Positions 32,943 through 41,994 of a stretch of 64,000 nucleotides of DNA are shown piece after piece. This DNA comes from Eshraghiella sp045124255 (GTDB lineage: Bacteria > Bacillota > Clostridia > Lachnospirales > Lachnospiraceae), in the NCBI GenBank assembly GCA_045124255.1, contig JBGVLM010000018.1, forward strand, positions 1 through 64,000, written 5' to 3'. The translations under genes were made by a program, and so were the position numbers. Position 1 is the stretch's first letter, and every line of letters starts with the position of its first letter. Under the pieces are notes generated by a model. It saw only the letters and a program-made list of their open reading frames with translations, searched no databases and was not told the DNA's origin.

Positions 32943-33839
32943 ATGAATGATGTAAGAAAATATTTTAATATTGATAAGCTTCACCGGTCCAAAATAACCG
33001 GTCGCAATATAACTGTTGCCATTCTTGACACAGGTGCCTTTATGCACCCTGATTTTTCCGAGCACATCAGGGTATTTAAGGATTTTATTAATAACAGGCA
33101 GAATCCCTATGATGACAATTCCCATGGAACCCATGTGTGCGGAATTATAGGCGGCAACGGCAGAATGAGCCGCGGACTGTACAAGGGCATGGCACCGGAC
33201 TGTCTTCTGATTCCGGTCAAGGTGCTTAAAAATAACGGTACCGGAAGTGCCTCCGACATAATTAAGGGCATTGACTGGATTATGGACAATCGTGAGTTAT
33301 ATAATATCAGAATTGTAAACATTTCAATCGGTACCGAGGTTTTTTCATGCGAGGACGAACAGAGTGCGCTGGTTAAAGCTGTGGATTCCATGTGGGACTG
33401 CGGTATAACCGTAATTACTTCTGCCGGAAACAATGGTCCGGAATACCACACTATAACAACTCCGGGAATCAGCCGCAAGGTTATTACCGTAGGTGCAAGC
33501 ACTGTAATGAACAATGTTGACGGCAATGGAAGAAAATTCACAACCTATTCAGGCAAGGGTCCTACATTCTGCAATATTCCCAAGCCCGACATTACCGCTC
33601 CGGGCTCACATATTATAAGCTGTCATACCTTCCGTAACGGCTACACGCAGAAAAGCGGCACCTCCATGTCTACGCCAATCGTATCAGGAGCTGCCGCCTT
33701 AGTTTACTCTTATAATTCTTCAATCACCAATATTCAGTTTAAAGAACTTCTGTGCCGTTCTGCCAGAGATATCGGACTGGACAGATACACACAGGGTTGT
33801 GGGGAGCTTGATTTACAGAAGCTACTTCTGCTCTGCTAA
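32943..33839 (+). CDS. S8-family subtilisin-like serine peptidase
   Basis: The 298-residue protein has the complete subtilisin triad: Asp29 in AILDTGAFMHPDF, His61 in SHGTHVCG and Ser241 in SGTSMSTP. It also has the oxyanion Asn in TSAGNNGPE. It has no signal peptide, and the mature-length catalytic domain begins directly, so it is likely intracellular, like ISP-type proteases. It may degrade or process cytosolic proteins. The last 18 bases overlap the convergent DUF885 gene. A TATAAAGT -10-like box lies upstream. Confidence 0.9.
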   Translation: MNDVRKYFNIDKLHRSKITGRNITVAILDTGAFMHPDFSEHIRVFKDFINNRQNPYDDNSHGTHVCGIIGGNGRMSRGLYKGMAPDCLLIPVKVLKNNGTGSASDIIKGIDWIMDNRELYNIRIVNISIGTEVFSCEDEQSALVKAVDSMWDCGITVITSAGNNGPEYHTITTPGISRKVITVGASTVMNNVDGNGRKFTTYSGKGPTFCNIPKPDITAPGSHIISCHTFRNGYTQKSGTSMSTPIVSGAAALVYSYNSSITNIQFKELLCRSARDIGLDRYTQGCGELDLQKLLLLC

Positions 33840-35585
33840 CCACTTATCCAGTCTGTCCTCAGCAACATCAAATGACGCCAGACCAAGACTGACATAGAAC
33901 TGATGATATTCCTTCTCATCAAAGTTCTTGCCAAGCTTATTTTCAACTTTTTCTCTTAATTCCCTGAACTTAAGATGACCAACCGTATATGGCAGATATA
34001 TTCCCGGATCTCCGACAACATCATAATAAATGCCCTCTGCCAGTTCTTCATCACATTCCAGATATTCGGAAAGATAGTCCAGTGTATCCGAAACAGACCA
34101 GCCCTCATAATTAACTCCGACATCCACTCGTGAACAGATTATATATGAGAAAATATCATTAAGATATATCATTTCCTGCATATTATCTGATATTCCAAGA
34201 TAGTCAGTACACAGAGTTGAAGCATATTCTGCCCATCCCTCGGTATATCCGATAAAATCAACAATCTTGCGGACCGCAGGGATTTCTTCATTGCCATAGG
34301 CAGAAGTAAACTGGTATGCATGACCCGGAAATCCCTCATGTGCAAGAGTAAGGTACATTCTAAGAGAATCGTCCTTAACGGCAGAGCCGTTAACCTTAAT
34401 ATTATTTACAGAAATATCATCAATTCTGCATGATACATAATATGCCGTGGTTCCCTCGATTTCACATGCAGGATTCTGATACTCAATTGTGTAATTCTCG
34501 GTATATGGTTCCGGAAATCTGTCAGTAATATTATCAAGAAGAAATTCCATTACCTCATTAGGGTCACTGAAATCAGGCTGGTAGGAATCTGCAGCAAAGT
34601 AGGCCTCGCTGTCCTTATAATACATTGCAACCAAGTCCTGCCATACATTATCCATTGCCTCATCAAGATACTCCGCAACCTCCTTTGGAGTCATATCCGA
34701 ACTTGTTTTCTCTGCAACAATTGCCTCATAGTACTGAACACCGGTTTTGCCATAGCCTGCAAGACCGCCGTCATTAATTCCGCTTCCCCTTAATTCTTCC
34801 ATTAAATCAATGGTTTTCTGATAAACAGGAAGGTAGTATTTCTCAACATACTCCTCATTAGTTGTAATAAATGAGTCTTTTTCTTCATCCGACAAATCAA
34901 GCTTTGCAATTCTGTCCTCAAAGGTTATCAGCAGAGGTTCATTCTCAGCGTTAATGTATGTTTCACACATTTCGATGACTCTGTCCACCAGCTCATCTGC
35001 CATAAAATAGCCCTTTTTCGCCTGATTTCTGGTAAATTCAAAAACAGACTCCATATATGTATCAACGCTCTTAAGGAACATTAAATACTGCTCAACATCC
35101 TCTTTATCATAGAACTGGTATTCAATAAAATTAGTTGATAAATTGCCAATCAGTCCGCTGTTAGGTGCAAATAGATTTATCAGCTCATCAGTTCCCTTAT
35201 ATGCAAGCTGTTTTTCAAAATAATCCTTAAGAATATCGTAGGTAAGCTGCTGCTCATCTGTCAATGCCGCATAATTAAATTCTTTAAGCTCCTTAAGCAG
35301 TGTCTCCATTTCACTGTATGCCTCAGCGGAATCGTTAAGATTAACCTCTCCCAGCGTGTAATCATCTTCTCCATATTTAATTCCGAGTGTTTCAGGATTA
35401 CTCAATGTAAAATGGGCATTAAGGCTGTCATTCTCAAAGAATTTAACCACTACCCTGTCACAATATTCATCAAAGCTGCTGTCAACATCCTTCTGCTCTA
35501 TTTTGAAGAAAAGTGAACAGCCGCTGCAGCAAAACAGCATGACAAAGCTCATAATAAGTGCCGTTACTCTGAATTTTTTTAACAT
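33822..35585 (-). CDS. DUF885-family lipoprotein, probable metallopeptidase
   Basis: A type II signal peptide with a lipobox ending at Cys23 (LFCCSGC) shows it is exported and anchored to the membrane. The rest (~560 residues) is DUF885, a helical gluzincin-like family. The HEGFPGHAYQ motif near residue 410 and the later EGWAEYAS motif supply zinc ligands and Glu. Relatives cleave small peptides from their ends. The start at 35585 is chosen because GGGAG precedes it. Substrates are unknown. The upstream CobW GTPase gene is on the same strand with a ~16-base gap, so they may be cotranscribed. Confidence 0.75.
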   Translation of the reverse strand: MLKKFRVTALIMSFVMLFCCSGCSLFFKIEQKDVDSSFDEYCDRVVVKFFENDSLNAHFTLSNPETLGIKYGEDDYTLGEVNLNDSAEAYSEMETLLKELKEFNYAALTDEQQLTYDILKDYFEKQLAYKGTDELINLFAPNSGLIGNLSTNFIEYQFYDKEDVEQYLMFLKSVDTYMESVFEFTRNQAKKGYFMADELVDRVIEMCETYINAENEPLLITFEDRIAKLDLSDEEKDSFITTNEEYVEKYYLPVYQKTIDLMEELRGSGINDGGLAGYGKTGVQYYEAIVAEKTSSDMTPKEVAEYLDEAMDNVWQDLVAMYYKDSEAYFAADSYQPDFSDPNEVMEFLLDNITDRFPEPYTENYTIEYQNPACEIEGTTAYYVSCRIDDISVNNIKVNGSAVKDDSLRMYLTLAHEGFPGHAYQFTSAYGNEEIPAVRKIVDFIGYTEGWAEYASTLCTDYLGISDNMQEMIYLNDIFSYIICSRVDVGVNYEGWSVSDTLDYLSEYLECDEELAEGIYYDVVGDPGIYLPYTVGHLKFRELREKVENKLGKNFDEKEYHQFYVSLGLASFDVAEDRLDKWLAEQK

Positions 35586-35601
35586 ATTATTCTCCCACAT
35601 A

Positions 35602-36555
35602 CTAATTAAAATAAACTAAATCGTCCTCCGGCTTAACTGCGTCCGAAATGTCCTCCGCATACAGTACAATGCCCTTTCCCTGATACTCCTTAACAAATTC
35701 CACCCTGGCTTTTGCAGTCAGGTTAATAAAATCCCTGTCCTTATAGCCTTCAAGAATCTTATAGGTATTATTGTCACAGAAGCATTTAAAGCCAATGTAG
35801 CGTATATCATCCACGCAGCAGGTCATTGCAAATCTTCCCGGCACAAATGCCTTCTTCTTCGCATATTCCTTAGGCTTATACACAACAGCCTTTGTTTTGA
35901 TTATTTTGCCCTCGTATTTCTCAGGGTTATCCATTGCGTCCATATACCATAAGCCGTAGTCCTCGTCAGCAATCACGACCTCCGGTCCCGTCACGTCAAA
36001 CGGAAGTATTTCATTGACCTCATTGGAGCTTCCGTCAGATGACTCAAAATATACCTGTGCCCTGCCGTTTACAGCCTTAACGCTTCTTCTGTAGCCCGCT
36101 CTGTCAGAATCCTTGACACAACGGTTAAAAATAACCATTTCCGTAAGCTTATACTGCTCCATCATAACCTGCTTCATATTGGCAAGATACATATCGTAAG
36201 TCTCTGCATTAACCAGTGTAATAACCTGTACAACCTCCATAAATTTCGGAATTCTGTCAATAAAATCCTCAAGCTTCCACATTCCGTTGTACTCTACAAA
36301 TATTCTCTCGGCCTTACTTTTATTACAGGAATCAATAAAAAATTCCTTTGTCATATCTTCAATATCTTCTGCGACAACAACAGTTGCATTGAGTGCTGCC
36401 ATTTCTGCCTCGTCATATTCCTCGAGTCCCTCTTCACAGACAATTACAAGGCTCTTTGCTCCGTCATTAAAATCCTCGCTCGCAAGTGTTTCTTTAATAA
36501 ATGTGGTTTTACCGCTTTCCAAAAAGCCATTTACAACAAATACCGGTGTTTCCAT
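35602..36555 (-). CDS. CobW-type GTPase with DUF1980-like C-terminus
   Basis: The 317-residue product begins with a CobW G domain: P-loop GFLESGKTT at residues 10-18, ICNKSKA-type regions replaced by VEYNG, and FNRC where NKxD-like specificity is expected. The CxCC metal motif of true CobW proteins is absent. The C-terminal ~110 residues resemble DUF1980/YcgQ (PEKYEGKIIKTKAVVYKP, RFAMTCCVDDIRYIGF). COG0523-type GTPases act as metal chaperones, and YcgQ-like domains appear in zinc-related operons. The gene follows another CobW gene by eight bases, so they may be a pair. Metal handling is inferred from family. Confidence 0.7.
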   Translation of the reverse strand: METPVFVVNGFLESGKTTFIKETLASEDFNDGAKSLVIVCEEGLEEYDEAEMAALNATVVVAEDIEDMTKEFFIDSCNKSKAERIFVEYNGMWKLEDFIDRIPKFMEVVQVITLVNAETYDMYLANMKQVMMEQYKLTEMVIFNRCVKDSDRAGYRRSVKAVNGRAQVYFESSDGSSNEVNEILPFDVTGPEVVIADEDYGLWYMDAMDNPEKYEGKIIKTKAVVYKPKEYAKKKAFVPGRFAMTCCVDDIRYIGFKCFCDNNTYKILEGYKDRDFINLTAKARVEFVKEYQGKGIVLYAEDISDAVKPEDDLVYFN

Positions 36556-36563
36556 GTAATCTC

Positions 36564-37598
36564 CTATTTCAACATAAATAATTTTTCCATACAGTGTCCG
36601 CAGATATCGGTTCCGATTACGCAGATTTTACCTGTATATTCAGGACTTCCCTCACGTAATTCATACTCTCCCGGAACTGCGTCAAAATAAATCCATGAGC
36701 CGTTCTTATCAGGAACCATACCCTTCGCCCTGAGAACAACTCCGAATTCATCAGTCATTACAAGGCGTCTGATGATATCTTCAAGCTCTGCCTTATCATA
36801 TTTATGCGGTGTCTCAATGCCCCAGCTTGTAAATACGTCATCTGCGTGATGATGTCCGTGCTCATGGTCATGGTGATGTCCGCAGCAGCATTCGCCATCC
36901 TCATGATGATGTTCATGTTCATGCTCATGCTCATGGTCATGGTCATGGTGATGTCCGCAAACAGGACAAACCTCCATTTCACTTAACATCTCATCCACAA
37001 GAGAGGTTCTGTTCATTGCATCAACAATCTGCTCCCCTGTCAAATCATCCCATGGAGTTGTGATTATCGCCGCTTTATCGTTGTGCTCCTTAATAAGCGC
37101 AACCGCTGCCTCAAGCTTATCTTCTGTCATATTCTGGGTTCTGCTCAGAACAATTGTTGAAGCACTCTCAATCTGATTATTATAGAACTCGCCGAAGTTC
37201 TTAATATACATTTTGCATTTGGTTCCGTCTGCAACAGTAATAAAGTTCTCTAACTCAAGTCCTGCCTCTTCCTTAACCTTCTCTACGGCAGCAATTACAT
37301 CAGAAAGCTTACCGACGCCTGACGGCTCAATAATAATCATGTCAGGTGCATATTCCTCTGCTACCTGTTTAAGGGCCTTTCCAAAATCTCCGACAAGCGA
37401 ACAGCAGATACAGCCCGAATTCATCTCATTAATCTGCACTCCGGTATCCTTAAGAAATCCTCCGTCAATACCGATTTCTCCAAACTCATTTTCAATAAGA
37501 ACAATTTTCTGTCCCTTATATACCTCTTCAAGAAGCTTTTTAATAAATGTTGTTTTGCCGGCTCCAAGGAAACCGGAAATAATTGTTACTTTCGTCAT
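36564..37598 (-). CDS. COG0523/CobW-family metallochaperone GTPase with His-rich loop
   Basis: The protein has a P-loop GFLGAGKTT (about residues 9-17), and the SGCICCSL motif near 64 is the CxCC metal site that defines the family. A striking His/Asp/Glu tract at about 213-255 (HHHDHDHEHEHEHEHHH and a second HHHDHEHGHHH) should bind Zn or Ni. A CobW C-terminal domain follows. It would deliver a metal, most likely zinc, to a client. The ATG at 37598 is chosen because GGAG sits eight bases before it. No clear Zur box was seen in the short upstream region. Confidence 0.85.
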   Translation of the reverse strand: MTKVTIISGFLGAGKTTFIKKLLEEVYKGQKIVLIENEFGEIGIDGGFLKDTGVQINEMNSGCICCSLVGDFGKALKQVAEEYAPDMIIIEPSGVGKLSDVIAAVEKVKEEAGLELENFITVADGTKCKMYIKNFGEFYNNQIESASTIVLSRTQNMTEDKLEAAVALIKEHNDKAAIITTPWDDLTGEQIVDAMNRTSLVDEMLSEMEVCPVCGHHHDHDHEHEHEHEHHHEDGECCCGHHHDHEHGHHHADDVFTSWGIETPHKYDKAELEDIIRRLVMTDEFGVVLRAKGMVPDKNGSWIYFDAVPGEYELREGSPEYTGKICVIGTDICGHCMEKLFMLK

Positions 37599-37682
37599 TT
37601 TAGTCACTCCATTATTTAAAATTTTATTATTTTTATTTTTTAATAAATAATTATATACTCTTTTTCTGAAAAATCAACTCCG

Positions 37683-39548
37683 CTACTTAAAAACATAGCT
37701 TAACACATTGCTGAACAGCGGATTGTCATACTTGGAGTACACAACCTCCCTTGCCATTACCGGATTATCAGTTATCAGTGCATCAACGCCGATTGAAGTC
37801 ATCTCCCTTGCAGCGGATTTGCTGTTAACAGTCCAGACAAAAATCTTCTTGCCCCTGTTGTGAATTGCGTCGACCATATTTTTGTTAACATAAGCGGCAC
37901 TAATGCTGAATGCATCACAATATTCAAGATTATAGAAATTTCCATAAGCCATTGTAAGAACATAGCCGGTCTTTATTCTTTCATCAATATGTTTTATCTG
38001 CTTAAGTGCGTCATAGCTCATTGACGTCACATAGCAGTCATCAATATATTCATATTCATTAATCAGTTCAACAACCCTCTCAACAAGGTCGGGTTCATTG
38101 TCACTCAGCTTAATCTCAATATTAAGCTTTATTTTGCCCTTGGTGTACTCCATTACCTCACGAAGCGTAGATATTCTGCATTCCGCATATTCAGGGTCAT
38201 CTCCGAAATAACTTCCCGCATCCAAATCCTTTAGCTCATCATAGGTAATTTCCCAGACTTTTTTATTAACTCCCGTGGTTCGTTTAAGACTCGGGTCATG
38301 TATTACAACAATCTCTCCGTCCTTTGTCTCATGGACATCCAGTTCAATATAATCCGCGAGTGACTCCACTGCATTTTCAAATGCCATCATTGTATTCTCA
38401 GGAGAATTATAAGAACATCCCCTATGTGCCATAACCTCGGTATCGTTAAACATTTCCACCTTGTCAAACGGATTTCTCTCAAACGCCGAAATCATATAGG
38501 CAAGATTAATGGCAAGTGTAGCCGCCACTATAATAGAAGAAATTCCCATCTGTAATTTAGGGTGCTTTGCCCTCTTTCTGCCAATCTCCTCCGTAATATC
38601 TCCCATATTCAGTTCATTGCCAAAATCGCAGCGGTATCTGAAAAACAGCCCCGTAATAACGCCATAGGACAGCGGAACTGATGAAAGCATAAGGATTATT
38701 TTTGCAACCGTAAGCATAATTCTGAATAAGGATAAGTAAATTGCCATACCCATATTAACCTTATCCAAAATAAAAACACCGATACATATAAGGGCAACCA
38801 TAAGCAGGTACACCAGATAAATCGCAATAAAAATAACTGCATTCCATCCGATAATAACCATAAAAGTCTTAAAACCCCTGTCCCTGATGAGCCTGCGGCT
38901 CTTGCGCTTACTCTCTGTAATATCCGCACCGTCATATGCCATAAAATTCATTATAAAAATATGAAGCATACAATATATAAAAAAAGCAAAAAGCAGGATT
39001 CCTAATATGACTAACAGAGCCTTATGTCCTGAGAGCCAGTTTATTACGGACTGCGGAAGGGTTATATTTATAAGCATAAACACAATAAGTGTTATATTCA
39101 TCATAACAGATACGGAAACAACATGAAAAAAAGTATTAATTTTCTTTTTCTTCATTGTGCGTCCCATAAGCCTGAAACCTGATTTAAAAATTGCAAAAAT
39201 CGAAATCGGGCTGCCATGATATGCTGCGTCATAGCATACAGAAAGACATGCAATCTCATACGTCAGATAAAACGCAACACCGATAATTATCAATAGAAAA
39301 AAAACAATTGTATACGGACTTTTTAAATAGGTAAATAAATATGTGTTAGTAAGATATCGAAATCCGGCTTTTGTAAGTGTAAATTCAAAGCCCTTAAGAA
39401 AAAGAGGATAAAATATTGCTATTGTCAGCATTTTATACAGTAATTCAAACACAAAAAGATTCAAGCCGCACTTTTTATTAAGTGCGACTGAATCCATAAA
39501 GCTCATCTTGATATAATTTTTAACACGTTTTATAAATTTGTGTTTCAT
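37683..39548 (-). CDS. membrane glycerophosphodiester phosphodiesterase
   Basis: The 621-residue protein has about eight N-terminal helices (roughly residues 20-340), the GPDPase_memb region. A cytosolic or extracytosolic GDPD catalytic domain follows. That domain begins AHRGCSYNSPENTMMAFENA and continues DYIELDVHETKDGEIVVIHD, giving the His/Glu/Asp ligands of the metal site. It hydrolyses glycerophosphodiesters to glycerol-3-phosphate and an alcohol, or a related lipid/teichoic-acid substrate. A CXLNIEIKL strand follows as expected. It ends near the icd start and is probably monocistronic with icd upstream. Substrate specificity cannot be read. Confidence 0.85.
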   Translation of the reverse strand: MKHKFIKRVKNYIKMSFMDSVALNKKCGLNLFVFELLYKMLTIAIFYPLFLKGFEFTLTKAGFRYLTNTYLFTYLKSPYTIVFFLLIIIGVAFYLTYEIACLSVCYDAAYHGSPISIFAIFKSGFRLMGRTMKKKKINTFFHVVSVSVMMNITLIVFMLINITLPQSVINWLSGHKALLVILGILLFAFFIYCMLHIFIMNFMAYDGADITESKRKSRRLIRDRGFKTFMVIIGWNAVIFIAIYLVYLLMVALICIGVFILDKVNMGMAIYLSLFRIMLTVAKIILMLSSVPLSYGVITGLFFRYRCDFGNELNMGDITEEIGRKRAKHPKLQMGISSIIVAATLAINLAYMISAFERNPFDKVEMFNDTEVMAHRGCSYNSPENTMMAFENAVESLADYIELDVHETKDGEIVVIHDPSLKRTTGVNKKVWEITYDELKDLDAGSYFGDDPEYAECRISTLREVMEYTKGKIKLNIEIKLSDNEPDLVERVVELINEYEYIDDCYVTSMSYDALKQIKHIDERIKTGYVLTMAYGNFYNLEYCDAFSISAAYVNKNMVDAIHNRGKKIFVWTVNSKSAAREMTSIGVDALITDNPVMAREVVYSKYDNPLFSNVLSYVFK

Positions 39549-39549
39549 A

Positions 39550-40758
39550 TTAAATCAATTCTTCCAATTTATTTCTGATTGCCTTTATAAAATCAAAGCT
39601 GTTAAGTACAACAGGGTTCTCTATTGTAGTAATAAGTGCAAGGTCCTTGGTCATCTTTCCTGACTCAATTGTTGCAATACATGCCTCTTCAAGCTTATCG
39701 GCAAAATTCATAAGCTCTGCATTATTATCAAGCTCGCCCCTCTTTCTTAAGGCACCTGACCATGCAAAAATAGTTGCAACGGAGTTAGTTGAAGTCTCCT
39801 GACCTTTAAGGTGGTTATAATAATGACGCTGAACTGTTCCGTGTGCAGCTTCATACTCATAATATCCGTCAGGTGATACAAGAACGGATGTCATCATTGC
39901 AAGTGAACCGAAGGCCGTTGCAACCATGTCACTCATAACATCTCCGTCATAGTTCTTGCATGCCCAGATATATCCGCCCTCTGACTTCATAACTCTGGCT
40001 ACTGCGTCGTCAATAAGTGTGTAGAAGTATGTAATTCCTGCCTCTGCAAACTTATCAGCATATTCCTTGTCATAAATATCCTGGAAAATATCCTTGAAAT
40101 TATGGTCATATTTCTTGGAAATTGTATCCTTTGAAGCAAACCATAAATCCTGCTTCAAATCAAGTGCGTAATTAAAACAGCTTCTTGCAAAGCTTTCAAT
40201 GGACTTGTCAATATTATGCTGTCCCTGAATAATTCCTGAACCCTTGAAATCATGGATTGTCTCTTTAATTACTGTTCCGTCCTCACCTGTGAATACCAGT
40301 TCAGCCTTGCCGGCACCCGGAACCTTAATCTCAACATTCTTGTATACGTCACCATATGCATGTCTTGCGATTGTAATAGGCTTCTTCCAGTTCTTAACGA
40401 GAGGTTCAATTCCCTTTACAATGATTGGAGCACGGAATACTGTTCCGTCAAGAATTGCCCTGATTGTTCCGTTAGGGCTCTTCCACATCTCCTTTAAGTC
40501 ATACTCTGTCATTCTTGCCGCATTAGGTGTAATTGTTGCACATTTAACTGCAACCTTATATTTCTTGGTAGCTTCAGCTGAATCAACCGTAACCTGGTCA
40601 TTTGTCTCATTTCTGTGAACCAGTCCCAAATCATAGTATTCGGTATTCAACTCAACAAATGGTGTTAAAAGTTCATCCTTAATTGACTGCCAAAGCACTC
40701 TTGTCATCTCGTCTCCATCCATCTCTACCAATGGAGTTGTCATTTTAATCTTATCCAT
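39550..40758 (-). CDS. icd: NADP-dependent isocitrate dehydrogenase
   Basis: It oxidises isocitrate to 2-oxoglutarate and CO2 with NADP, supplying carbon for glutamate. The sequence is of the eukaryote-like type: PLVEMDGDEMTRVLW at the N-terminus, then TITPNAARMTEYDLKEMWKS, SPNGTIRAILDGTVFR and the C-terminal DGYYEYEAAHGTVQRH, which carries substrate and cofactor residues. The length of 402 residues is normal. AAGGAGA before the ATG at 40758 supports that start. A consensus promoter lies at 40806-40834. Confidence 0.93.
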   Translation of the reverse strand: MDKIKMTTPLVEMDGDEMTRVLWQSIKDELLTPFVELNTEYYDLGLVHRNETNDQVTVDSAEATKKYKVAVKCATITPNAARMTEYDLKEMWKSPNGTIRAILDGTVFRAPIIVKGIEPLVKNWKKPITIARHAYGDVYKNVEIKVPGAGKAELVFTGEDGTVIKETIHDFKGSGIIQGQHNIDKSIESFARSCFNYALDLKQDLWFASKDTISKKYDHNFKDIFQDIYDKEYADKFAEAGITYFYTLIDDAVARVMKSEGGYIWACKNYDGDVMSDMVATAFGSLAMMTSVLVSPDGYYEYEAAHGTVQRHYYNHLKGQETSTNSVATIFAWSGALRKRGELDNNAELMNFADKLEEACIATIESGKMTKDLALITTIENPVVLNSFDFIKAIRNKLEELI

Positions 40759-40805
40759 TTTCAATTTATCTCCTTATAACAAACTTGTCTATATGACCTT
40801 TTATC

Positions 40806-40834
40806 ATTATAACGATATTATTCTTGAAAATCAA
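40806..40834 (-). promoter_or_regulatory. promoter of icd
   Basis: TTGATT (40834-40829), 17 bases and TATAAT (40811-40806) on the minus strand, about 48 bases before the start codon. Confidence 0.7.
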
Positions 40835-40911
40835 CAAATAATCCGTAAACAAAACAACCTGTTATGCATATTTGTATAGTGTAAATAAAAAATTCCCGGA
40901 GGGAAAAAATA

Positions 40912-41172
40912 ATGAGTGATTTAGCAGCAACAGGATGTGGATGCGGATGTGATTCCATGTCAGGAAGAAGTGGCAACAACTGCAGTTGTAACGTACTTTT
41001 ATGGATTTTGATTCTTTCATGCGTATGCGGTAACGGAGAAGGCGGTCTTTTCGGAGGTTCTTCACTCTTCGGACGCAGCGGCAGCGGCTGTGGATGTGAC
41101 AATGACTGTGACAACGGCTGCGGCTGCAACTGGATTTGGATTATTATTCTTATTGCGCTTATTGGCTGCTAG
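40912..41172 (+). CDS. small Cys/Gly-rich protein (chorion-like high-cysteine type)
   Basis: The 86-residue product has GCGCGCD near the start and many later Cys-Gly pairs (GSGCGCDNDCDNGCGCN). Two hydrophobic stretches (VLLWILILSCVC and WIWIIILIALIGC) could insert in a membrane or pack against each other. Proteins like this are named chorion-class high-cysteine HCB protein 13 in Firmicutes databases; their function is unknown. CCGGAGGG before the ATG is a strong ribosome site. A perfect terminator follows. It sits beside, but is not obviously cotranscribed with, two small hypothetical genes. Confidence 0.7.
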   Translation: MSDLAATGCGCGCDSMSGRSGNNCSCNVLLWILILSCVCGNGEGGLFGGSSLFGRSGSGCGCDNDCDNGCGCNWIWIIILIALIGC

Positions 41173-41196
41173 GAATAAGTAATCTGACGGAAACGG

Positions 41197-41225
41197 TGGG
41201 AAATGCAATGGCATTTCCCATTGTT
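41197..41225 (+). terminator. intrinsic terminator after the Cys-rich gene
   Basis: TGGGAAATGC (41197-41206) and GCATTTCCCA (41211-41220) form a perfect 10-bp stem with a four-base loop, then a T-rich run. Confidence 0.9.
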
Positions 41226-41266
41226 TTTGTGCATATAAATTACTAATACCGGTCAGGAAAAATAAA

Positions 41267-41734
41267 ATGAATAATAAAGAAAACCTTCCTTTAACAGAAT
41301 TTGATGTGGCAACACTAAGCTATGAACTCCAAATGATGAAAGCCTTCATCCCTTTTATGGATATGCCCCAGCAGAAAAGCTTTGCGATGTTCATAAGAGT
41401 TTTTGAAATGATTAAAACCCTTGATTTCTATAATAATATGCCGGAACCGTGTCCGCTCCACAGAAGCAGGCATGATAAAAAAGAAATGTTTGACGAAATG
41501 AAATGCTACTGCCCGAAGAAGGACAGGGAAATCTTTGAAATGATGTCCAACATGGATAATATTACGGAATATTATAATATGTTTCAGGCAATGAGCTCTG
41601 CAAACGACACTGCTAAACAGCCGGATGACGGTAAACAGCATGAAAACAACAAACAGTCAAATATACTGAAGAACTTCCTGTCACCAAAGCAGCAGGAATT
41701 ATATGAATCTTATCAGAAAATGTTGAATCTCTAG
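41267..41734 (+). CDS. hypothetical protein, first of a two-gene unit
   Basis: The 155-residue product is helical and acidic. It includes PFMDMPQQKSFAMFIRVFEM and later FEMMSNMDNITEYYNMFQ, and has three scattered cysteines (CPLHRSRHDKK, CYCPKKDRE). It has no signal peptide or membrane helix. I do not recognise a family. The second gene follows within eight bases, with an AGGAGG site between them. Confidence 0.5.
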   Translation: MNNKENLPLTEFDVATLSYELQMMKAFIPFMDMPQQKSFAMFIRVFEMIKTLDFYNNMPEPCPLHRSRHDKKEMFDEMKCYCPKKDREIFEMMSNMDNITEYYNMFQAMSSANDTAKQPDDGKQHENNKQSNILKNFLSPKQQELYESYQKMLNL

Positions 41735-41742
41735 GAGGTATT

Positions 41743-41994
41743 ATGGGTACTGAATTTACAAACATTGATGACAAAAAAGCTAAGCTTCTTGAGGAATTTG
41801 CCAAAATGGCAGAAGGTAAGACAATGGATGAGCTGCTCCCTCTGATTCTCGCCTTTTCCAATAAAGCCAAATCAGAGAAAATAAGTTTTTCCAAGGATGA
41901 AATGTCTATTCTCTTTGAGCAGATGAAGAAAAACATGTCCCCTGAAGAACAGCAGAAAGCGGAAGTACTTATAAAAATGGCCTCAGTTCTCTAA
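41743..41994 (+). CDS. hypothetical small protein, second of a two-gene unit
   Basis: The product has 83 residues, almost all predicted helix: MGTEFTNIDDKKAKLLEEF and a C-terminal SPEEQQKAEVLIKMASVL. It probably forms a small helical bundle or coiled coil. No named family. A TAGGAGG site precedes the ATG. The stop overlaps the convergent oxidoreductase gene by four bases. The two small genes are likely cotranscribed and may act together. Confidence 0.5.
   Translation: MGTEFTNIDDKKAKLLEEFAKMAEGKTMDELLPLILAFSNKAKSEKISFSKDEMSILFEQMKKNMSPEEQQKAEVLIKMASVL

Noticed and set aside
36804..36986. Met/Val-rich frame opposite the His-rich CobW loop
   Set aside because: It is the antisense of the CAT/CAC repeat and not a plausible protein.
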